The translations under genes and the position numbers were made by a program. The notes below the pieces were generated by a model, which did no database searches, had not been told where the DNA came from, and was given only the letters and a program-made list of their open reading frames with translations. A stretch of DNA of 64,000 bases. Source: Paulownia fortunei (lineage: Eukaryota > Streptophyta > Magnoliopsida > Lamiales > Paulowniaceae). The DNA is taken from NCBI GenBank assembly GCA_019321725.1, contig CM033115.1:13836673-13900672 (forward strand), given 5' to 3'. How positions within the stretch are numbered: position 1 is the first letter of the stretch; each line of letters opens with the position of its first letter. Of the stretch, positions 49,981-61,790 are shown piece after piece.

Positions 49981-52960
49981 AATGTTTAAATTTCTGCCTC
50001 CCTCGCATAGGATAATGGTTATTGCTAGTAATTCCACATAGGATAATCTAGACAAATAGATAAACTTACCAGCTCAATATAAATGTTTGTCACCATTGTG
50101 GATATTTAGGGCATAGAAAGAGAAAACACAAGTATTGACTTGCTTAGTTGAATTAGAAGGTGTTCTAATTCAAGTTTATACATTGTTGATATCAACCATT
50201 AAGGTTGATAAATTTTTTATTGAATATTGGATATCGGATATGATCCCATCTTTGCAAGGGGTTGCAGTAGATGACAAGAAAAATGGAGACTAAAATAAAG
50301 GACGATCCTTAAGCTTGAGAATAAAGTAAGTGTTGCTTTATTGGTTATAGGAATGATCCACTTAACTCTGGATGGAATTAGGATAGTATTATTAATTATC
50401 TTTGCTATGTTGACAAATGAACTATACAATTCCAACATTCCATGCTACATAATCAACAAAGTAATCTAAGAATTAGATAATCAAAACAGTGCATACTTGT
50501 GGTTAGCTAGATTAGGTCATATCTCTAAAGAAAGAGTTCAAAAGATAACACATTTGCTTGACCTTTTGGACTTGCATGAGGTGCCAACTTGTAAATCTTA
50601 TCTTTAGGAAAACATGACCAAATCACCATTTGTGGGACAAATAGAGCAAACCATGCCTTTGGATATGATCCAAAGGAATATAAGTAGTCCACTAAGTGTT
50701 TGTGTACAAGTGAACTATTCTTACTTCATTATTCTAAGATCCTTTGAAGGGTTCAAAGAATTTAGACATGAAGTAGAGAATTAAATCGGCCAAAGTATTA
50801 AATCAATCGATATGATCGATGAAGAGAATATTAAGGTGGTAAGTTCTTGATTATCTAATGGAGAATTAGATTCTCACTTTAAGTGAATTCAAGTTGAAGT
50901 GAATCCAAGTTGAGTTTCACTTATTTCCTCCTTCATTCTGGGAATTCACCCTAGAATCAATGATATTCTTATCAAGTAAGGATATCATCTAAATCGGTAC
51001 TCAAAAATATCATATGTGATATGATGTGGTTAAAGACCCCTCGTATATACACCTAAGGGTATAAATGAGTCTGCTTCTTTAAAGCAGTTAGTAGGAGATA
51101 AGATGGATATGAATCCAACTTATGCAAATTTGTGGGGTATCTAAATGAATCTAAAGAATACCATTTCTAACGTTCCTAATAACAAAACAGTTTATTTTCT
51201 AGGGACACCATCTTCTTGAGAAGAAGGATTTTTTATTAGATAGAAATTACTAGATCATAGAACTTGAAACAGTTCAAGAACCATAGTTTATCTCACAAGT
51301 GGCAATGGTGTATGAACAAATTACTAAAAACTTTTAGTACACAACCTCCAAAGAGATCTAAAATGATCTCGAGGCTACTTATACGATAAGAGTCTTGTTA
51401 GAGAGCAGCAAAGAGAATCTCCTTTTTAAATATTGATTTACATAAGGAGTAAAGATGTATGACATCAATTCGGAAATTGGGAAAATGCCATGTAATCCAA
51501 AATGGACTCTATGTACTCCAACAAGATTTGATCTTGGTGGCCCATTAGTGGGAATGGTTCCCATTAGCTACAAACGGGTCTACAAATTAAATGAAGAACA
51601 TTGGGAGGTGGTGACCTATACTAAAGGCAGGACTGGTAGCAAAGTGTTATGCGTATAGTCAAGGTGTTGACTATTGAGGATACTTTTTACCAGACGTGAT
51701 GCTAAAGTTCATTTAAAGTATGCTAGTTATTATCTACATATTACGACTACTAGATATGGCAAAGGGATATGAAGACCGTATTTCTCATAGAAATATTGAG
51801 AAAAAGATATAATGTTAAGTTAAGCAGTCTGAGGTTTTCATATCAAACAAACGCAAGTAAAAAGTTTGCGAGCTTTAGAGATCTGTTAAGAATTCAAAAT
51901 AAATTTTCCGAATATTGGAACATTCGATTCTCTAAAGTAATCAAATGGTTTGATTTCCTTAGGAATGCGAATGAGCTATATGTGTACAAGAGGGTTAGTG
52001 GGAGTATGGTGATGATTATTGTGTTTTACATTGATGAAATTTTACTCATAGAGATGATGTAGAAATATTGCAGTCAACTGAGACTTGTCATCTACAAATT
52101 CTCCAAGAGAGATTTGGGATAAAACATCCTAGGGATTGAGGATTGAGATTTATAAGATTAGATCTGAAAGAATACTTGGACTATCCTTGTCCAAGTACAT
52201 AGATTAGATGCTAAAAGGGTTTAGCATGGAAGAATCCTAGGAGAGATTCTTATTTATGAGTCATGGGATTTTTCTTTCAAAATTCTCATCCTCAAAGACT
52301 TTTGAATGAAAGAGAAATAATGACTCACATATTTTATGCATCCTTGAAAGAAAGCATAAAATATGCAAATCTATGTACATGATTTGATATTAGAAATGCT
52401 CTAAGTGTTACGAGCAAAATATCAATCAATTTGATGCGAAAAGCATTAGAAGCCATTAGTACTTATGAAACATTAAGGATTTCTTTTTGGAGTTCGATTA
52501 TGGAGAATTGAAACTAAGATGTTTCTTCTAGTTTTTAGTCTAAAGTAGATGACTTGAAGTTTATGTCTAAATTCATGTTCATCCTAAATGGTGGATGGTT
52601 AGTTGGAAAGAGTTCCAAACTTATAACAATCGTGGATTCCACCATCGTGATTGAATACATCTTAGCATACAATGCTGCAAAAATGGATTGTTTAGATAAG
52701 GAACTTAATCTAAATGTTAGATGTAGTTCCAACCATTGTTGATTGAGTACTGGAGTACTGCGATAACAATAAGGGCTATTGCATAAGTAAAGAAGCCAAG
52801 GTCTCATCAAAAAATCCAAGCAGAAATAGATTAGTGATACCCTAGTTATGAAAATCATTGGTAGAGGCAACATTAGCGTGGAAAGATTTGCCTCAATAGA
52901 AAATATAGCAGACCCACTGTTTTAACCCTTTAGATAAGTATTTGAAGGACAACTTCAGAA
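49980..52960 (+). pseudogene. gag-pol remnant of the 9.4-kb Copia
   Basis: In order: gag zinc knuckle at 50088 (CHHCGYLGHRKRKH, where the last Cys of CX2CX4HX4C is His); protease region about 50160-50470, unrecognisable at the active site; integrase pre-domain from 50490 (LWLARLGHISKERVQK) and core to about 51350; RT from 51450 (VYKLNEEHWEV, then SRC then KRVSGSMVMI), with the active-site box reading YIDE at 52027-52038 in place of YIDD/YVDD; RNase H about 52290-52930, ending in VERFASIENIADPLF-like sequence. Many stops and shifts; both the zinc knuckle and the RT catalytic Asp are lost. Confidence 0.88.
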
Positions 52961-53007
52961 GATGGGTTTTAATATGAGGGTAATTGTCTCTAGGGCAAGT
53001 GAGAGAT

Positions 53008-55141
53008 TGTTAGAGTAGTATCCGGTATGCCAATTATTCTAGCCGTTCTTATACTCTTGCGAATTATTTTTATTTATACTAATATCATTTAAATGGCAAT
53101 CTTTATCTTAAATTCATCATAAGAATTAGATAAAGTTCTTAGAACACACATAGCTATGGGGCATGGTTGCGTATACGATGGTGATCGTGGAATATGTCTT
53201 TAAGTCTGTGATCTTAAAACGTTCCAAATTAAGGATTAATGAGATGAGACATTATTGATCTCGTTGAAACTTACGCATACGATGCAGGCTCGAAAGGAGG
53301 ATGCCTCGTTCTATAAGTATTAGTGTGGAGACACTAGTGCATGTATGCAGGTGCTTGTTAGAAATAAGTACACTGAACAACCCCACCTAAAAATTCCCAA
53401 TTAGAAATATTCTATTGTTGAATGGGAATTTTCTTGTTACGATAATGCAAAAATTAGTCCTTCGACTTGAGGCACCATGGTAATCTTGTACATGACATGT
53501 TGTACTTTGATGTATTTTCCAATTGCATGACAATCACAAGGGATTTATATTAGGTGTAACATCTTCATATATGGAGATTAATGAGTGGCCAACAAAGGAT
53601 CCGTCACCTATCTAGATGAATAGGTGAATCTCCTATGTATTCCACTGTACTTGACTCTAAAATCCTTGGCCAATATTGGATGAAAATTAGACGTGTGGTT
53701 TTTTAATTATTCATCATCGAGTCAAGCTACTAGAAATAGAAACATAGTTATTGAGTTAATAGGGTTTCGACTCAATATCCATGCCCTAGGCTCAATCAGG
53801 AGATTAGATGACGGAAGGACCGTACTTGCATGGAATTCATAATTGAAATAGGTTCGCATATTCACCTTAGACTAAGAGTCATGATGCATTGCTAGATGCT
53901 TCCCATGTCTTGTGGGTTCTTGGAATTAATGAGTTAATTTCAAGAGAATTAATTAATTGGATTAATTAATTAGAATAATTAATTGTTCAACTAAGTCACA
54001 AGAGTTGTGAGCCCACGGCTAGTTTAAAGTGAACCTAAGGGGTCACACACAAAACTTGGACAAGTCCATTTCTAGCCTAAAAATTAATCAAAGTGTTGGA
54101 TTAAATTAATGTGATTAATTAATGGGGTTAAATTAATTCAAGTATGGAATTAATTTAATTAATTAATTAAATTAATTGATTTGACCTAATTGGATTAGGA
54201 AGCCCAATTGGAATATTTAATTAATTGATTGGATCAGTTAAGTAAGATGGATCTAATTAATTAAATAAATAAATTTAATTGATTGGATCAATTAAAGTAG
54301 AGCTTAATTGATTACTTAGGCCTACCCCCATTAGGTGTGGGCTTGAAGGAAGCCTATTAGAAAATTGGATTGAGAATCCAATTCCTAGAGGAAGTTGAAT
54401 TGAGAATTCAATTTCAATGAGGTAATAAGGAAAAAGAAAATTCCTTATGGGATAAAGAAACTTACCAAAAGAGTTTGAGATAAGAAATGAAGAAGAGTCC
54501 TATATAGAAAGAACTTGTGATAGTTTTGATTGACAATCTTCTTGAATATTTTTATGGGAATTTTAATTACAGATTTTTGTGAAAAAAAATAATTTTCTTT
54601 CATCCCAAAAAATTCGTCCATCCTTTTCTTTCAATCTCCAAAAGTTCACCAACCTTTTATTTAGTTTTATTCTTGATTTAATTGTTAAATTAAGAATTAA
54701 ATTAAACACCTAAAACACTAATTGTTAGTATGTTCTTATTCCAAATAAAATCATTTTGAGATAGAATTATCGAATCGAAAACTACCAGCATAGGATTCGG
54801 TTGTGAGTGGGCATCCAAGGTGTGGATACCGTTAGAGGGATAACATTTGGGATCCTAAAAGCGAATCAAATTTCAATTAAAGGGGTTTTGAATTGAAGAA
54901 TATGGAGATACTTTTATTCAGGAATAACAATTTGAATCGTTTCAATCCCTACATCAACCGGAGTGCAAATCAATGTAAGAGTTTCTGAAATTACTTTAAT
55001 TATCAGAAAACGCACAACTGAGTAATCGAGAAAGGGTTTCGGGATTCGTTTTAATTACATGTGATGTAATGTATATTTATATTTTTGAAAAATTTTAAAT
55101 TCTGCTGCGTATACGTTTCCCGAGATCGCGCGAACCCAACA
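53008..55141 (+). repeat. 3' LTR of the 9.4-kb Copia
   Basis: Starts TGTTAGAGTAGTATCCGG, ends CGCGAACCCAACA. Same overall length as the 5' copy, with scattered substitutions and compensating small indels. Confidence 0.95.
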
Positions 55142-55146
55142 GATAA

Positions 55147-55650
55147 CCCTATCAAAACTTACGCACATGATGCATGTTTGAAAGGAGAATGTCTCGCTCT
55201 ATAGGTATCAGTGTGGGACGCTAGTGCATGTGTATGAGTGCTTGTTATAAAACAAATACACTGATCACGCCCATTGAAAATTTTCAATTGAAAATGTTCT
55301 TTTTCAAATGAGAATTTTCTAGTTGCAATAATACAAGAATTAGTCTTTAGAATTAAGAAGTCATAGTAATCTTGTACGCGACATATTTGCACTTTAATAT
55401 ATTTTTTGATTTTTTGACAATTACAAAAAAAATATGTTGAGTATAACATCTTCATATATATAGAGGTTAATAAGTAGTTAATAAAAAATTATCACCTATC
55501 TAAAAGAATAGGTGAGTTTTCTATATTTTTATAGTCATTGACTATGAAAATCTTGACTAAAACAGGATGAATATTAGATGAATTTTTTTTAATAATTTAT
55601 CACAAAGTCAATGAAACTTGAAATATTAAGGGGTTTCCACCATTTTGATT
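55147..55650 (+). repeat. 3' LTR of the outer Copia, continued after the nested insertion
   Basis: Resumes as CCTATCAAAACTTACGCAC and matches the 5' LTR from about 44099 (TCTATCAAGACTTGCCCAC) onward through ATGTCTCGCTCTATAGGTAT and AATAGGTGA. Similarity fades beyond about 55650, so the true end and target duplication are not placed. Confidence 0.85.
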
Positions 55651-56359
55651 CAAACTAATTTTCTATTTGCTAGTTAACTTAAAAACTAATTTTGCACTCC
55701 TAAATTTAGATTAGAATTATGGTTTGAATTTTCTAGAATTAACTCAAGACTCGTGGATTTGTTTGAAGTGTGGATACTCATAAAAATAATTGACGAAATT
55801 TTTATTTTTAATTTAAAATAAATAATTAAAAAAGCAAATCTATTAATTGTATTGATTTCCAGATTGCATATTTAATTTTTATGCATGTATTTAAATTTTT
55901 AAGTAGATACCCATATCGGAATATAAGAACATCATTATTTTAACAATGCGGGCATTTTTTGGAGGAAAAAAACCAATTTTAAAACGTAAATTCTTATTTT
56001 GAGAAAATAAATAAAAGCAATAATTTGAAACAGAAAGAGTACTTTCTATTAATTGGAGTAGTACTTATTATAAAACTTCGTATTGTCTTCCTTTTCTTGA
56101 TGTACTCTAGGGGCCAGGTCCAACCCTCCTCCCGCTGTACATAAGTAGGGGTCCTTGCTTAATGCACACCTGCCCTGTATAAGCTGGGGTCCGGTTCCTA
56201 ATCCACACCTAGGCACATGTTATGTTCTCTTTTTCTTTCTTTCCTTTTTCTTTAGAAAAAAAAATATTAAAAACTTTGAGAGATCTTCATGCCAACAAAA
56301 GGAAAGTGATCTGCTGTATATCGTTTAGTATTCTTAATATCATGACTAGTTCTAAGAGT
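55651..56359. other. Spacer, partly GC-richer
   Basis: No gene. A GC-richer patch at 56105-56220 holds imperfect repeats of GGGGTCC / TAATGCACACCT and TAATCCACACCT; origin unknown. Confidence 0.5.
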
Positions 56360-56725
56360 CGAAAAATTTATATCTTCTCACCAACCTAATACATATTTTG
56401 GAAACTGAAAAATTAGAGAGAATCATTATTTTACTTTGAAATTTTTTGTACAAAATCATAACTATCTTTTTCAAAATATCATCTACTAATTCTTCCACAT
56501 CAATAAGGGCAGAAAATTACATTTTCTCATTAGCCTAACACGCATTTTATGTACTGGAGAAAACTATTTTTTTTTTTTGAAATTTTTTGCACAAGATCGT
56601 GACTATCTTTTTTAAAGTATCAGTCACTAATCCTTCCACATAAATCAAAGGCAGAAAATTTACATTTTTTCATCATCGTAATACATATTTTAGGTGCTGA
56701 AAAAATAGAGAAAGATATTATAAAT
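56360..56725. repeat. 2.5 tandem copies of a 142-150-bp unit
   Basis: Units start near 56361, 56511 and 56653 (GAAAATTTACATTTTCTCA-like). Shared blocks include TTTGAAATTTTTTG.ACAA, TGACTATCTTTTT and TAATCCTTCCACAT. The third copy is cut off after about 70 bases. Confidence 0.85.
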
Positions 56726-56935
56726 CCTTAAGTGGCACAAAGAAGTTGCAACATTTATGTGATCATTAATTTGTAAGCACTATTAGTTATACATATATAG
56801 AGAGATTGTGTCGTCAATAATTTGGCTTCCACTGCATCTTGTTTTTCATGATTGAAACATAAAGAAATTGTTATAATCTAAACACAAAATGACAAATTAA
56901 AGAAAGTAGAAAAGTGTTGCAAGATTAAAATCAGC

Positions 56936-57122
56936 ACTAGTCTTATCCAAAATCTGGAAAAGCATTTTCCCACTACATAATGTTGGTGGGAGGCTGATTG
57001 TAAAAGAAGATGATATCAAAGGCAAAATATGCTCTTCATATCACATAATATGTATATATCTCACTAGACAAAAAGACAAGACTGGGATTCATTTGGTGTA
57101 CTTCTGCTTGCCACCCAGCCAT
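56936..57122 (+). repeat. About 187-bp segment duplicated at 34406-34587
   Basis: Partner of the 34.4-kb copy, starting ACTAGTCTTATCCAAAATC and ending GCTTGCCACCCAGCCAT. Lies 1.3 kb downstream of the SHR-like stop codon. No coding frame. Confidence 0.75.
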
Positions 57123-58416
57123 ATTGATTCATGGGACCCTCTCTCTCTTTATCTCTATCTTGCAACAATTTTTTTCATTTGAAACATATTAGGACCGTCG
57201 GATTATATACGATGATATTGGTATTTCATTTATTTTACTTAATAATTCGATTTCGATTTGATAATATGTCTTGTATCATTATATATAGATGCATTCATAG
57301 ACTCCTAATTCGACTTTAAGAATATCCAATTACAGCATGAAACTTCCCAAGATTAAGTTAATTGAAAAGGTAAGACATTCATTTGTTAAATATATACCAA
57401 CTGAATATATGGTATACATGAATGGCAAACCAGTGAATTTAATATTAATGGATACCACAAGCTCCATACTGACATAGCATCCAATATCAAAGAAAAACTA
57501 GAATTTGAAATACTCTCATTCAAAATTGAACAAATTTTTCACAAATTCTAATTCCAAGAATTCATATTTAGGTATCCGAAACACATGATAGATTAACCTT
57601 TTGTGATCTCAATACCTTTCAGCTGCTGCTTATATACACAGTTCTCTTAACTATTTCAATGTTTCCATTGAACCATTCCTTCTTTTTGGGGTGTAAATTC
57701 CTGTGGATAATTATTTGAATTTTCAGTCAAGTCCTCTCCTATCTTGCAATAGCACCAAATAATATATGTTCTTATATCAACAAAAAACTCAGCGAACTTT
57801 TGGAAAAATTACAATAATCATCATGAGATTTGGTTCTGTTAATTAGAACCTAAATACAAATAGCCAGAAAAGATATTAATAAGGCAGTACATCGCATTAA
57901 TGCAATTAGTTAATCACTAATTTATCTTTAATCATTACTTGGGTTGATAAATTTATAAGAAGGTGATTAATTAGCCCCTTCCAAGCTTGCAGCAATCCAA
58001 GGTACCAGGAAAAAAAAAAAAAAAGAAAAAAAAGAAAAGAGAAAAAGGTGTCTTCATGGAAGATATAAGATAAGGGACTATAAATTATAGTATTATGCTA
58101 TGTACCAAGGACAAATACAATACAAAAACTCAATACTAATTGGTTAAAGGGATGGAAGGGGAAGCATATCCCTCCTTTCCAAAACGATTTCTTATACAAG
58201 TGCAAGAGCTTTCAAACAAGCAGAATGGTAAAAGCAAAGAAAAAGAAACAAAAACTCCCAACCACAAAAGTTTCAACTAATGTTAGACTTGAATGAAGAA
58301 AAAGCACTAACTACTTAAATTTTTTTTGCAACTAATAATTAATTGGATTCAAATATAAAAGAAATCTCTTGCTATATTCTTGATGTCTTAGATTATTATC
58401 TCACCATTTTTTTTTT
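57123..58416. other. Downstream region of the SHR-like gene
   Basis: Holds the presumed 3' UTR (right end) and a purine-rich A/G run at 58009-58047. No other gene recognised. Confidence 0.5.
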
Positions 58417-59775
58417 TCAGGGTTTCCATACTGAAGCCCATACTACAGGATCCTCTTTCCATGCCAAATAAATTCCTGAATGATCATCTTCTCCTGGTAG
58501 TACTAGTGACCATCCAGCCCTGTACCTCTTGAGCAATGCCTTGACATCATCGACAACATCGTCACTGTAGCCAGTAGGCGAAAAACCCGACTCCCGGAGT
58601 CTTTCGGACCACTGGCTTCCCTTCTCCCTTCTCTCACTATCCCCTCCATGATCATCATCAATTTCATCATCACAAGCCAAAACCCTAACTATGCTTCTTG
58701 AACACTCCCTTTCCAACATCAACTTTTCGTTGCTCGTAGGTGCAAAGCTTTCCTCCAACATGTCGAAATAGATTGTGTAGAACCTAAGGCATTCTTCGAA
58801 GCACTTAACAAAGTCATCCCTAGAGCTCGAAAAATCGGCCTCTTCCTCCACAATTGTCACAACTTTAGGCCTTAAAGATTGGATCATTTGGATAACACCC
58901 CTCCTTTCTTCTACATCAATTCTTCTCAATGCTCCGATGCAATTTATTGCCACGGCTTCGTCTTCTTGAACCCCTAAGCCCTCCTTTGTTAGCTCTCCCA
59001 AACGGTTTAGCCCAGTCATTACCGTGAACTCAAAGGGCACTCCCATTAACCTCGCAAACTTCTCCATTCTTGGGGCTATCTCCTTCATAACGGACTTAGC
59101 GGCGCATGTAGTTACCACGACAGTAAGCTTTAGTCGCGGGGTTTCATCGTTTCTCGTAGCTAAAGCTTCAAGAAGAGTTGGCCACTGGGTGCACAAAGTG
59201 TTGCTTATGTCAATAATGTGAAGCTTGGGCTCGCCTTCCAAGGCTTCCAACATAGCCCCATTTGATGCCACATGGCCAAAAGTTGTCCAAGGGCTCACCT
59301 CTTGAAACTTCAGTATCAATCTCCTCACAGAATCAAAGGAATGGCTCTTTTCCGCGACGGAAATTAGGGTTTTGTAACAGCGACGGCCGGAGTCCGTCGC
59401 CTTACAAAAGAGGGCTTGCAAGAAATAAGAAGCCAACTTCTGATCACAATCTCCATAAGGGGAGGCAAGCTCATTCAACATCCATAGGAGGTGGTGGATC
59501 TTGCTAGAGTCCTTCTCCGACATGGCGGTGGCGCACTCTCTAAGCAGCTTTGAAGCCCACTTCCCATCACTAGCCTCCACAGAATCCGATGACCGGCCGC
59601 TAGCCGATGAGTTGTTGCTCTGAGGCTGATTGCAGCTCTTGCCTTGCATTTCTAGCTGAACTCCATTGTTTTTAGGGTTGGTAATAGTGTGTAGGAATAT
59701 GGGTTCTTTTGAAGTAATGGAAGTTCTATCCATGTGTTGTGAAGGCTCCTGTGCTAGCACAAAGCTATGGTGCAT
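58417..59775 (-). CDS. GRAS transcription factor, SHORT-ROOT (SHR) subfamily
   Basis: Intronless 452-residue plant-specific nuclear regulator. SHR proteins act with SCARECROW in root and bundle-sheath radial patterning. Residues 1-70 are a variable, Ser-rich N terminus. The GRAS domain fills 72-452: first leucine-rich region about 72-125 (ILWML-type [16 protein letters not shown] at 94-109), VHIID core as LHIIDISN 185-192 with [14 protein letters not shown] after it, second leucine-rich region to about 260, PFYRE-equivalent [14 protein letters not shown] 331-344, RVER-type [12 protein letters not shown] 355-366, and SAW end with WASVWKP 446-452. [14 protein letters not shown] and [15 protein letters not shown] identify the SHR branch over SCR, DELLA or HAM. 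Shorter than Arabidopsis SHR (about 531), lacking its long N terminus, so it may be an SHR paralogue. An acidic run ([11 protein letters not shown], 369-379) is inserted before the SAW part. No damage seen. Confidence 0.97.
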   Translation of the reverse strand: MHHSFVLAQEPSQHMDRTSITSKEPIFLHTITNPKNNGVQLEMQGKSCNQPQSNNSSASGRSSDSVEASDGKWASKLLRECATAMSEKDSSKIHHLLWMLNELASPYGDCDQKLASYFLQALFCKATDSGRRCYKTLISVAEKSHSFDSVRRLILKFQEVSPWTTFGHVASNGAMLEALEGEPKLHIIDISNTLCTQWPTLLEALATRNDETPRLKLTVVVTTCAAKSVMKEIAPRMEKFARLMGVPFEFTVMTGLNRLGELTKEGLGVQEDEAVAINCIGALRRIDVEERRGVIQMIQSLRPKVVTIVEEEADFSSSRDDFVKCFEECLRFYTIYFDMLEESFAPTSNEKLMLERECSRSIVRVLACDDEIDDDHGGDSERREKGSQWSERLRESGFSPTGYSDDVVDDVKALLKRYRAGWSLVLPGEDDHSGIYLAWKEDPVVWASVWKP

Positions 59776-59837
59776 CTGATATAGGATAAAAAGGAGAGAA
59801 CAAAAGATGTTGAGGAATTAATTAGCAGGGTTAATTA

Positions 59838-59849
59838 GTATATATAATA
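59838..59849 (-). promoter_or_regulatory. Candidate TATA box of the SHR-like gene
   Basis: TTATATATA on the minus strand about 65-75 bases upstream of the ATG, the only good TATA match near it. A pyrimidine tract ending ATATCAG lies immediately before the ATG and could instead be an acceptor of a 5' UTR intron, in which case the promoter is further away. Confidence 0.4.
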
Positions 59850-60985
59850 AGGTCATTCTCATGATAACTTAGTTATGTACTATTTGAACTAATTAAAGAA
59901 AAAATATTATCCTGTGTGTTATAAGCTATATATGTGCTAGGGTCACAACTCACTACTATTCTCCACACTCCATCATTGTATAGTATCACAAGTAAACTAT
60001 ATGAGAATCGTCTGTTAACGCTTTACTCTTTTTTCACTTTATCTTGATTTCGAAAATATTGATTGATTAAATCTTTTTGAATGAATTAATTATAATAACT
60101 GCTTGCTATAAGTAGGGGAAGTAAAAAAAATGTGAAGGCTAAAAAGTGATATATAACAATGTTCGGTATCTGTTACTGAATATTTAGAATTTTACCCATG
60201 ATTAGTAAGATATGAATAATCTTGAAAGATATAATCAATTATGTTTTCTATGTCCGAAATTTAATTATTCAGTACAAAATCAAACCGTCTAATTTTTTAC
60301 CAGTTTATTGTATGATTGGTGACTATTTTGCTCTTATTATTACTATTATCTTTTTCATAAATCAATGAAATTATGTTACATTTGCAAAAAATAGCCACAT
60401 TAACTAACATTATATGTCTTTTATGTGAAAAATGGTTCAGTATTTGGTGCTGTTAGCATTTTCCTGACCTGGATTTATTGGGTAGCATATGGAACTCTAT
60501 TTTATTCTTTTTTGGAGTCGCATGAAACTCCAAGTGCAACCATAGCCTAGGAACAAACGGGGAAGACAAAATTAAAAACCTCGAATCGTCATATGTTATT
60601 ATCAAAGTAATAATTAATTATTTTTATGATGTTCGCCTCTCAACAAAACACTAATCATATTTCGTTGGAGATAATTAAGCATATGTGCCCAATGGAATCT
60701 TGATTAATTAATGCAGCTTGGTCTTGCTAATTAGTATAATACACATAAGATTTTTGCTCTTGCTAGGCTAATGAGAACAAGTAGATGATGATAAAAACGA
60801 TATAGAGAAGACAAGTTTTGTACAACTTCATTTTGACTTGGTTTCTCCAAATTATAAGTAAGTATTTTCTTTTTCATTTCTCTCAAATTCAACCTCTCCA
60901 ACATTGGCATTGCTCTCTATTTCATTGAGTCGTTTTGGAGATATTAAAATATTTAATATTTTTCTATCTAGTAGTTTAAGTAGTT
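59850..60985. other. Upstream region of the SHR-like gene
   Basis: AT-rich; presumably contains its promoter and enhancers. No repeats or genes recognised. Confidence 0.5.
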
Positions 60986-61150
60986 TTTTAATATGATATC
61001 AGAGTCAAGTTCAAGTAAAAAATCATGAGTTCGAATCTAGTCATTATTCATTTATTAAAAAAATTCATGTGCTAGGCTCACCGCCTACACATAGAGGGCG
61101 TGTTAAAAATATAAAAGTATTTAATTTATATTTTTTCTAACAACTTAAGT
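60986..61150 (+). repeat. Dispersed repeat with tRNA-like motifs
   Basis: Contains GATATCAGAGTCAAGTTCAAG, then GAGTTCGAATCTAGTC and a conserved-looking GTGCTAGGCTCACCGCCTAC block, followed by TCTAACAACTTAAG. I recognise this arrangement as a common dispersed repeat in dicot genomes, but cannot assign the family or its ends. Confidence 0.4.
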
Positions 61151-61638
61151 TTTTAAATGAAATAGTCATTCAAGCTCCAAGCTCTGCCCTAAACGAAGAT
61201 CAAGTCAACAAATGTAAGCAAAAATGTGTGTGTGTGTATGTGTTGTGTATGCAAGGAAAATAGTTCGATTTTGGGGAACAATAATTCAAGAAATGACATC
61301 TCTCACATCAAAATTTAAAGCCGGAATACTTGTCTTTGCTGTTGTTATTTGAACACCCTTAGTCAATTTTGTTCTTAATTAAACGATAGTTTTAAGTGAG
61401 TAGGATAAAATTTTCTCTAAATACACTCATATGCAACAATGAACACTTTGCAGAAGCCACAATTTTATAGTATTTTGCTCACCATATATAGTTTCCTAAA
61501 ATGGATTCGTTTTTCAAAATCAAATTTATTATAGAGTACATCGATATCATAATTTTAAACTTGTCATTTTACTTGACTTTTAATTGCATTTTAATCACAT
61601 ATAACTTAATACTAAAAAAAAATGAAAATGCTACCCTC

Positions 61639-61790
61639 GTAGTTTTTTTTTTTTTATTAAAGGAGAATACTGATTGATTCATCAACTACTATTCAGGTGA
61701 TTCGAACTCATGACCATTTAGGTCAAAAATGCAAAATGCTTACTAAACAAGCAACCTTATATTATCGTCACACCAGTATATGGATCATCA
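61639..61790 (-). mobile_element. SINE-like element
   Basis: On the minus strand: GGTTGCTTGTTTAGTAAGC as an A-box-like head, GAGTTCGAATCACC as B box about 35 bases on, a short body, and a 13-A tail (plus strand T run 61643-61655). Layout and spacing fit a tRNA-derived SINE. No clear target duplication. Confidence 0.45.

Larger units (their letters stand above)
45695..55141 (+). mobile_element. 9.4-kb Copia retrotransposon with 2,134-bp LTRs
   Basis: LTRs 45695-47828 and 53008-55141, each 2,134 bp, TG...CA (ends CCAACA). Target duplications GACAA (45690-45694) and GATAA (55142-55146) differ by one transition. A Met-tRNA primer site TGGTATCAGAGTC lies at 47830-47842, and the purine-rich stretch AAGTGAGAGAT precedes the 3' LTR. 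The internal order is GC-rich leader (48266-48680), gag with zinc knuckle, protease, integrase, RT, RNase H, all with stops. It inserted into the 3' LTR of the related element at 43837. Confidence 0.95.

Noticed and set aside
56960..56990. Short hairpin TCCCAC...GTGGGA as a microRNA precursor
   Set aside because: Only a 6-bp stem, not kept in the partner copy at 34.4 kb, and no known miRNA sequence is present.
59024..59507. Plus-strand open frames opposite the SHR-like gene
   Set aside because: Shadows of the GRAS coding sequence.
60990..61040. TATCAGAGTC plus GTTCGAATC as a tRNA gene or LTR primer site
   Set aside because: No cloverleaf can be drawn and no LTR ends next to it; treated as a dispersed repeat.
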